A DNA stretch of 64,000 nt from Dactylis glomerata. Lineage: Eukaryota; Streptophyta; Magnoliopsida; Poales; Poaceae. The notes beneath the pieces were generated by a model, which ran no database searches, was not told the origin of the DNA, and saw nothing but the letters and a program-made list of their open reading frames with translations. The DNA is taken from NCBI GenBank assembly GCA_007115705.1, contig QXEO01000152.1, forward strand, positions 744,001 through 808,000, in the 5' to 3' direction. Both the position numbers and the translations under genes were made by a program. This document shows, one piece after another, positions 57,182-64,000 of the stretch (the first letter of the stretch is position 1; every line of letters begins with the position of its first letter).

Positions 57182-58008
57182 CTATTTGGGGGACAAGTTT
57201 GTCCCAATGGAGGTGGTCTTGGCGGCATCGCCAGCGACAAGTTCCACCTGTTTTGTGTCGACTGTAGGCTTAAAGGTGGGCGGGGAGGCGGAAATCTCCT
57301 GCTTGGATGCCGGCATCTCCGCGGGGTCCGTAGCGGCGTGGATTTCTTTGAACTCCTCACCGAAGAACACTACTTCCGCGAAGGCGGCTTCCCCTTCCTC
57401 GCACTCCTTTGCCTTTCTGAAACTGCCATAAACGGTAATTATGCCATCCGGGCCTGGCATCTTCAGCTGATTGTAGATGTAACATGGCCTGGCATGGAAA
57501 CTATGGAAGGCAGGGTGACCGAAGATCACGTGGTATGTGCTCTTGAACGGGACTACCTCAAGGTAATTTTCCTCGCTACCGAAGGCAACCTTGAGTGTGA
57601 TGGACCCGAGGGACTTGGCTTGGCGACCAGGAACCACCCCATAAAAGGTGACCGCGCTATGGCGGAGTTGGGTCTTGGTAAGGCCGAACTTCGTCAAAGT
57701 TTCCACGTACATGATGTTCAGGCTGCTGCCGCCATCCATTAAGCATTTGGAGAACTCATAGCCATGGATTATAGGGCATACTACCATGGCGTAATATCCA
57801 TCTGGGATGTGCTCTGGATGATCATCGCGGCTCCAGTGCACCGGTACTTCGGACCATCGGACGTACTGGCGGATTTTTGGCACGGTGGCATTGAGTGAGC
57901 GCATAGCAGCTCTCTGTGCCTTGGCCGTGGGGGGTCCAAGGAATGTGTGAAAGGCACCTTTTTTGTCCTTGATTGGGTTGCCCTTGCCAGCGCCACCCTC
58001 TGCCTTTT
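57182..58008 (-). pseudogene. Protease region of element B, cut by element C
   Basis: Open frame from 57904 to TAG 57182-57184, continuous upstream to the junction at 58008. It contains the protease motif MDGGSSLNIMYVETL and STYHVIFGHPAFHSF. The frame ends LSPK, then TAG, then ESALIEFLREN in frame with RT. The protease would cut the polyprotein. Confidence 0.82.
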
Positions 58009-58933
58009 TGTCGGGGGGATAACCCCCGGTAGGGTCAAGAGACTAGAAAGACACAAAGTCTATGGTTGACTTGTGCCGAGTTATCAAGAAAGGGCCTGGC
58101 CGGAATATGAGAGCATCGGCCAGGCCGGCATATGTGTGTATCCCGGCTAATACTTGGATATGCCGGTATAGCCGGAATACTGGTATATGTGTGCCGGCAT
58201 ATACTTAGATATGCCGGCCTAACCATTTGGTGTGTTGTGCAGGAGCAGGGGAGGCCGGATTACCCGACCCTCGTAGGTCGTTGGTCCGGCATATAAGTCC
58301 TGGGTATGGCCAACGGTCATATCCAGGATACTTAAGTCAACCAAGGTGTCACATCCCTACAATCAAGGAAGAAAACATCCGAGCATGGTAGCAGAGTAAG
58401 ATGGCAGGGTGCACAGTGGAGGTTACCTACCCTCACTGTGCACAAGTACGAGCTTACCGCACAGAGGTAAGGCAACAGTTCAAGAGGTACAAGGTACAGG
58501 GATATGGCGTCCCATCGAGAGCAATCAGGGGCGAAGTCAAGGGTCTGTGCCATCGTCACCAGCTCCTGTTTGGAGTGTAGCCCGTGTCTTGTGGTCTTGT
58601 ATGACCGTTGTAACCCTGGCCACCACTATATAAGGTGGCATAGGGAGCCCTGGTAAAGGGTTGGTCACTCTGTGTTCCTACACTTAGCAGTTCATCTTCC
58701 TTCTCTAGCAGAGAGCTTGGAAGCACCATTGTTGTGTACTACATCAACCCAAATATACAACCAGTAGAGCAGGAGTAGGGGTGTTATCTTCTTACGAGAG
58801 CCCCGAACCTGGGTAGATCAGTGTCTCTTTCTGTCGTGCTTTTTAGCTCGTTCCCCTCTCCCGAATCCACCAGCATCTAGCTCGAACCCCATTTAAGCCA
58901 TCCCATGGCATATGTTGTTTCACCACGACGACA
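58009..58933 (+). repeat. 5' LTR of element C
   Basis: Starts TGTCGGGGGGATAACCCCC and ends ACGACGACA directly before the PBS. A TATA box (CTATATAAGG, about 58626-58635) and a pyrimidine-rich stretch follow the usual promoter layout. 58115-58220 has several copies of GCCGGCATAT and variants. Confidence 0.82.
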
Positions 58934-58935
58934 TT

Positions 58936-58952
58936 TGGCGCCCACCGTGGGG
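58936..58952 (+). other. Primer-binding site of element C
   Basis: TGGCGCCCACCGTGGGG, two bases after the LTR end; the same type as in element A. Confidence 0.75.
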
Positions 58953-58961
58953 CAGATCGAT

Positions 58962-60401
58962 ATGCTGGGCGGAGTGTTCATTCGGACGGGGTCTGTGATA
59001 GCAGCTGCGGGAGTGCGCGTGGTCTCTGGCCTCGTCCAGAGGCTAGGCTCGCTCAGTTTCGTCAGTGACAACGCCGGTTGTCTCGGTGGCCGGCCGTTCC
59101 CCAGGGATGGCCGGATTATGTCTTTCGGTTCCCACGAGGTGTACGTGGGGACTGAGAGAATTTGCAGGAAGGAGGTGCTGGTGGCGTCGGATCCTCCGTC
59201 ACATCGGCTGGCTCACGCTGGGCGTAGCGCTCGCTCAGTAGAGCCGGCTGAGGTGATGATGGCCGGCACATCCGTGCCGCCGGCGGAAGATGCCGACAAA
59301 GCAGCAGCGGCCGGAGCTTCTCCTCCGGAGCCGCCGAAGGTCAAGAGGTCGGCGCGTCCTCCGTTGGAGCGTGCGGAGAACCTGGCCGGCACTTCCGGTG
59401 TGCCGGCTAGGGGCGAGGTTCTTCTTCCCATCATCGACCGGCTTCTCGAGCCGGTGCGATCCGGCGTTGATCCGGAGCAGACAAGGGAGGTCCTGGAGGG
59501 ATCTCGTCAGGCCCTCGTCGACGAGGCCCTGGCCATGAACCAGGAGCGCGAACGGTTTAACCGGCAACTCCGTGAGTATGAGGCAGCCCATGGTTTTACT
59601 CCTGTAGTAATCCGGCCTAGCCGGATAGAAGAGGTTAGAACTAGAGGCAGAAATCTTAATGCTGAGATAGGAAAAGATGCTAGAGATAAGAGTCATACCG
59701 CAACTAGTACTGTGCCTAAGGTAGTCTATAGTTCGCCAGTAAAGAACCTTAGAGCGGCGGCCGAGGTAGCTAAGGATTTATCTTGTTTATCCGGCGAAGC
59801 ACTGCGTGAGCAGCAAGCCCGGCTTAACCAACTTTTGTCTGAAGCTACAAAGCAGCAGGAGGCCTTTAAGAAGGCAAACCCGGGTGCCGGGGCGTCTCAG
59901 TACATTGTGTCGGCGGGAGGTGCCGGCGCGAGGTCGAGGGGCCAAGCCTCGTCCCCGCATCCTAGCGCCCGGCGTGCCGGAAGTGTGACCTCTGGCCGCC
60001 GGGACAAGCAGATCCAGGTGTACGAACCGGCTGTCGCCGGAAAGCAGGCGATGGTGCAGAAGAATATCGGCCAAGCTGACAAGTATGTCGGCAGCAAGAA
60101 GCCCGGCCAGAGTGTGCCGGCCGGGCATGAAGCAGGCGCGGCCGGTGGTGGCCGGAGTAACAGTGCAGCCCGGCGTCAGCAACAGGGCGCCGGAGGTGCA
60201 GCGCAGCAGCAGGGTGCAGGCCATCCGGGACATCGAGAGGATGACGGCAATTCCGCCCTTGCCAGGGCGGGATATCAGCAGCAGCACCAGCAAGGCCGGC
60301 ATAGTGAGCAGCCTCAGCCGGAGCAGCAGCAGCAGATGATCGCAGGCCCAATAGCATCCCGGCTTGGACCTCGGTCCTTGGAAGCCAATGATGCACTGTA
60401 A
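58962..60401 (+). CDS. Gag-like ORF of element C, truncated by element D
   Basis: The first ATG after the PBS (MLGGVFIRTGSVIAAAG). The ORF is about 480 codons, rich in Ala, Gly, Arg and Gln. It has a middle helical part (ESRQALVDEALAMNQERERF spans residues near 180-200) and a glutamine-rich C-terminal part (QQQGAGGAAQQQGAG). The core gag domain is not reached. The frame ends five bases into the inserted LTR (ATGCAC then TGTAA), so the stop codon belongs to element D. An upstream in-frame ATG at 58905 lies inside the LTR and is not used here. Confidence 0.6.
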   Translation: MLGGVFIRTGSVIAAAGVRVVSGLVQRLGSLSFVSDNAGCLGGRPFPRDGRIMSFGSHEVYVGTERICRKEVLVASDPPSHRLAHAGRSARSVEPAEVMMAGTSVPPAEDADKAAAAGASPPEPPKVKRSARPPLERAENLAGTSGVPARGEVLLPIIDRLLEPVRSGVDPEQTREVLEGSRQALVDEALAMNQERERFNRQLREYEAAHGFTPVVIRPSRIEEVRTRGRNLNAEIGKDARDKSHTATSTVPKVVYSSPVKNLRAAAEVAKDLSCLSGEALREQQARLNQLLSEATKQQEAFKKANPGAGASQYIVSAGGAGARSRGQASSPHPSARRAGSVTSGRRDKQIQVYEPAVAGKQAMVQKNIGQADKYVGSKKPGQSVPAGHEAGAAGGGRSNSAARRQQQGAGGAAQQQGAGHPGHREDDGNSALARAGYQQQHQQGRHSEQPQPEQQQQMIAGPIASRLGPRSLEANDAL

Positions 60402-61202
60402 CGACCCAGGATTTTGTCAAATTTTGGGGAAATTTTTTCGCTTTTGTATTGCTTGAGATGATTGAATTTTCACAGGAATTTAAAACTTTTGAGTCTAATT
60501 GAAAGCTTTATTAGAAAATACATTAAACCTTCTATTATTCTCTTGAAGGACTTCTTTGAGAAAGATCAAGTATCCAAATACTATTTTCCTTTCTTTTACT
60601 CAAACTTATGCAAGCTAACTTGCATGGATTTGATTTTCAAAAGTATTATAAAGTTGGTATTTCAAAACTATGTTTGAGTGTGGTTTTCAACTATTATTTT
60701 ATAAATTATTATTTTATTTTCTTGTTACTTTAGAAAGAATTGAGTTCCAACTCTATTTCTATTATTTTATGCAAGCAAAGCCTTTAGGCTTAATTGAGAT
60801 CTTTTATTAAAAATCTTGCTTTGGTTCTGAAAACCTGTTTATTACTGCCCTAGTTTGTTCCTCTATTTTTTTTAGAAAATTTTACAAATTGGTTTGACCT
60901 TGTTTGGATTCAAATTGCAAAAGTTATGAAAGGAATAAAGAAAAACAGAAAAAGAAAAGAAGAAGAAATAAAAATATAAAAGGGCCCCGGGGGAAACCAT
61001 TTGGCCCAGCTCCGGATCGAGCCCGCGGCCCAACTTGACAGAACCCGAACCGGTATCCCTCTTCCTCTCTCTCCCTCGCTGCCAGGTGGGCCCCACCTGT
61101 CAGCATCATCACCTCCACCGTTTCCTCTCTTCTCCCTGGAAACGAAACTCGCCGGAGTAACGCCCCCACTAATTTCTCGCGAGTAATGGCCATCAATCCC
61201 CG

Positions 61203-61213
61203 ACCTATAAGTA
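61203..61213 (+). promoter_or_regulatory. TATA-like box in the LTR of element D
   Basis: CCTATAAGTAG at the edge of the GC-rich block, followed by CT-rich sequence. It is the only good TATA candidate in the visible LTR. Confidence 0.4.
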
Positions 61214-62490
61214 GCCCTCGACTCCCTCTCCATTTCCCCTTTCAACCCTCTGTAGATTGTGCCGCCAGGCTGCCCAAATCACTCGCCGGAGTTCATCATT
61301 GCTGCGGGCAAGAACTCCAAAATCCGGTGAGACCGAGCTACCCCGCATTCCCTCTCCGGCCTTAATATCTTCCCCTCACCCAGGCGCACCTCCTCATGCC
61401 CTCGGTACATTTTCTTTCGCAGGAAACCAAGCGCGGTGTCGTGAACCCGAAGCTCTTCACCGCACTGTCGTCTCCAGCCGCGCCATTCACCCACGCCAGG
61501 ACGCAATCGGCCTCGACGACCACGCATTCGAGCTCTCCTTGACCTCCCGAACCCCGTCGTGCAGTCGCCGTGGTCCAGGAACCTCCAGAGCCCCGCCGGA
61601 ATCAACCACCTGGCCGCTATATCACCGCCGGCAAGCCGGAACCCTAGCCTCCACGGTGAGCATCTCCCCTGACTCATCTCGTTCGTCGGATCTCGCATCA
61701 ACGCACGAAAACGAATCACTTAACTGAACAGGTACCCTCAGATCTGGGGCGTTCATATTCCTTTAGATCTGACGGCTCAAATCACGGATCCGACCGAAAC
61801 GGTACGGGCCTATCCGAAGCAGCCACGCGGCCTCCCCAGATTCAAACCGAGTTTAAAACCAGAAAATGAAATCAGATTTGATCTAGATCTTCAGAAAATC
61901 ATATCTATTGTTCTGTAAGTCCAAAAATAGCAAACAAGATACCGTTGGAATCCTTAGGAATTGTACTATCCGTAAGTACCATAAAATATTATATTTTATG
62001 GGTTCAATTTGAAACTATTTTCAAATTGGAATCAAACCTTCTATTAGCATGACTAATTCATATCTTTAGTTCTATTGATCCAAAAATTACAAATTTGTAG
62101 TCTCTGGAATCCTCTCAACTTGTAGAACACCATAGAATCAAGAAAATCTAAATTTGATACGTGCACACACTTTGTGCATTCAAATCTATCCAAATCACTA
62201 TTCTGATCATAGTTTGAATTCTATAACATATTTTGGAGTGATTCCAATTGCAGTGACCTTGCATTACTGCAAGCTATCCAGTAGCATCACTCCCATATCT
62301 GATTGAAATACTTCACAATTATTCAAATTCTAATATGAGGATTTGAGTAATTTCCATTATAAGAATAAATCTATTTCTGTTCAGTAATGTTCCCATCTAC
62401 CATAGCAAATCTTATGATCATACCTAGCCATCATTGTTATCTAATCAACATCTGGATCAAGATCATATCTACTTAGACCTATCTTGTCTA

Positions 62491-63375
62491 GTTCACACAT
62501 ATTCAAATTACAATTGTGTTGTTTGAGTAAAGTGTGATACATCTCAATCTTAGATTCTATTCCTGCTATCCTTGTAATGTTGATCTAATCAACATTATAA
62601 CACTTATCCAATACCCCATGAACCCAATAGGAACCTTAAATCATTATCCCAAAATGTTATCTACCCATACTCAATCCTCTGCCCACTTGATCTTGATTTC
62701 ATGTGTAGAGCTATTCGATTAACAAATGAGTTAATTGAGTAACTCAATAATTCATGAGTCCTAGCCTAAGCTTAAGTGTAATAGATACTATTTAAGAATA
62801 ATTGTTGTCACACTTATTCAGTAGTATTACTATTGCACTATTTTGTCTCTTATGTGATTTACACACATGAGATGTTCCAAGACCCAATATGTTGTAATAA
62901 AGCATAAAGATCCCACTCATCATATTTTGTCTAATTCATATGTATATTCAAATTGCAATTGTGCTACTTGAGTAGAATATGAATTCACCTCAAACCTATA
63001 TTCTGTTAATATGGTGTTGTTATAACCATACCAAAGTATGTAATATACACCATGTTAATCAATGAACCATTTGAGCCATGTCCTTGAATATAAACCATCC
63101 ATACCCAGATCAATGCCTACCTAGTTTCTGTTCACGTGTATTGAACTATTCAACTTGCAAATGTGCTAATTGAGTACTTCAAGCACTCTTGAAACCTAGC
63201 CTAGTACCTAAGGGTGATGTATGCTATTTAAAGAATAAATGTTGTTACACTTATTCAAATAGTATTTTGGTTGCACTACCCCACACTTATGTGATCCATT
63301 TCACATGAGCTATTCTGAAATTCTTTCATACCTCGATAAAGTATAAAACTTCATCAATTATATTATGCCTATTCT
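62491..63375. repeat. Diverged tandem duplication, about 440 bp, inside LTR D
   Basis: Two consecutive units share ordered blocks: ATATTCAAATT then CAATTGTG then TTGAGTA (62499 and 62944), CATACTCAATCC/CATACCCAGATC, CTATTCGATTAACAAATG/CTATTCAACTTGCAAATG, CCTAGCCTA, GTTACACTTATTCA and TTATGTGAT. Identity looks like 60-70%. Confidence 0.65.
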
Positions 63376-64000
63376 AAACCTCTCTCAAATCATATTGATC
63401 TCCCCCAACTAGCTCTCAAATTCATATCTCACAAATCATGATCCTTCGCCATATCTTTCTATCTTAACATATCAATAAACCTAAATTGTTAAACAAACAC
63501 CTTTCAATTGTTTGATTGTGTTTGTATGGATTGTTTATGGTATGCTATTTCTTGTGGTATAGTTTGTGCGAAGAGCTGCGTGCTTAGTTGAGAGAAGCGG
63601 AACGTCGTGATCTTCGAAAAGGCAAGTGACACACATGTTCCCCTACCCATTTTTACTTATGCATTAGTAAATTCACCTCTTGTAGTATGCATGATAGGTG
63701 TTTTACTCAACTGTTTTATCAAATGCTTAGATCCTAGTAGTGTGTAGCTATCCCTCAAACCCCACCTGATAGGATGCTAAGTACTTTGTTAATATTGATG
63801 CCATGCTAAGATCACTTGAAAAGTGTTTTGTGAAAAGTTAAGAACTTCAACTAAAATGAAACACCTGGGTGGATTGGTATGATGATGGAGGTGGTGTTGA
63901 GTGGCGACCTGGGGCTACACTACGTGTAGTTGCTGCCTGGGCGTACACTTGTGGATGGCCACCCAGGAACAAAGAGATGGCTATGTCTTCCATGCTTAGT

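Larger units (their letters stand above)
48950..58008 (-). mobile_element. Element B: Tat-lineage gypsy retrotransposon, 5' end outside
   Basis: Same plan as element A on the minus strand: protease (57182 to 57904 and beyond), RT and RNase H domains, integrase to 53957, a plus-strand spliced gene (50146-53308), PPT, 3' LTR (48950-49551). Element C inserted at 58009 in its gag/protease region, so the gag and 5' LTR of B lie beyond the window. The left target duplication is presumably CTCCT; its partner is not visible. It is less decayed than A: protease-to-integrase is one frame with four visible stops. Confidence 0.88.
58009..60396 (+). mobile_element. Element C: Tat-lineage gypsy retrotransposon, 5' part
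   Basis: 5' LTR 58009-58933, PBS and gag-like ORF on the plus strand, inserted into element B. Cut at 60397 by element D; the rest is outside the window. The PBS type (TGGCGCCCACCGTGGGG) and the layout place it with A and B. The left target duplication is presumably CTTTT (58004-58008). Confidence 0.85.
60397..64000 (+). repeat. Element D: long gypsy-type LTR, continues past window
   Basis: Starts TGTAACGACCCAGGATTTTG, a start common to long LTRs of grass gypsy elements, immediately after the gag frame of C. No internal region or PBS is reached in 3.6 kb, so the LTR is long, as in Tekay/Del-type elements; the clade is an inference. The orientation of the element is not proven. A GC-rich block at 61010-61730 resembles a promoter and leader region. 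Short frames there (such as 61257-61727) have no recognisable domain. Confidence 0.6.

Noticed and set aside
61257..61727. 156-aa plus-strand ORF in the LTR of element D
   Set aside because: Lies in a GC-rich promoter/leader-like block, has no recognisable domain, and overlaps an equally long minus-strand frame.

Overview
The window is plant nuclear DNA from a large, repeat-rich grass genome, most likely a pooid grass of the wheat/barley/rye type. The evidence is nested LTR retrotransposons of the Athila, Tat and Angela/BARE-like copia kinds, a Mutator-like element with a 9-bp target duplication, PIF/Harbinger remnants, and one intronless LRR receptor-kinase gene of the grass PSKR/PSY1R-like type. 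Family names are recognised from motifs and memory of the families, not from database searches.

Left half (1-37196): a stack of insertions that can be read in order. A PIF/Harbinger transposase relic (3156-3519 and 36845-37196) is split by the remains of a Tat-like gypsy element (gag/protease 3526-6254 and leader/PBS/5' LTR 36327-36827, minus strand). Into its gag went an Athila-like gag-only element (6260-36321, minus, TSD GTGGA on both sides). Into that element's 3' LTR went a 14.6-kb Tat-lineage element, 'A' (7784-22402, minus, TSD AGGTT, two 568-bp LTRs). Into its 5' LTR went an 8.4-kb copia element (26399-34769, plus, TSD AGAGG, two 1702-bp LTRs). A second Athila-like element enters from the left edge (1-2458).

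Middle (37197-48949): the least repetitive part. It holds a receptor-kinase pseudogene (40561-43732) broken by one in-frame TGA and one frameshift in a C8 run, a possible PPR relic, a 47-bp tandem repeat, and a non-autonomous Mutator-like element (46844-47978) with long inverted repeats.

Right part (48950-64000): a second Tat-lineage element, 'B' (minus, 3' LTR 48950-49551), interrupted in its gag/protease region by a third Tat-lineage element 'C' (plus, from 58009). C is itself interrupted at 60397 by a gypsy-type LTR 'D' that runs past the window end.

Elements A and B have the same plan on the minus strand: gag, protease, RT, two RNase H domains, integrase, then on the opposite strand a spliced multi-exon antisense gene, then PPT and 3' LTR. 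The antisense gene of B reconstructs as six exons with five GT-AG introns and a continuous phase. No host gene in the window looks intact. The most unusual signals are the saturation of element B with the octamer TCCGCCAT/ATGGCGGA (and weaker motif biases in A and C), arrays repeating the polypurine-tract sequence inside A and B, an amber codon at the same protease/RT junction in A and B, and two Athila-like elements carrying different ORFs between matching flanks.
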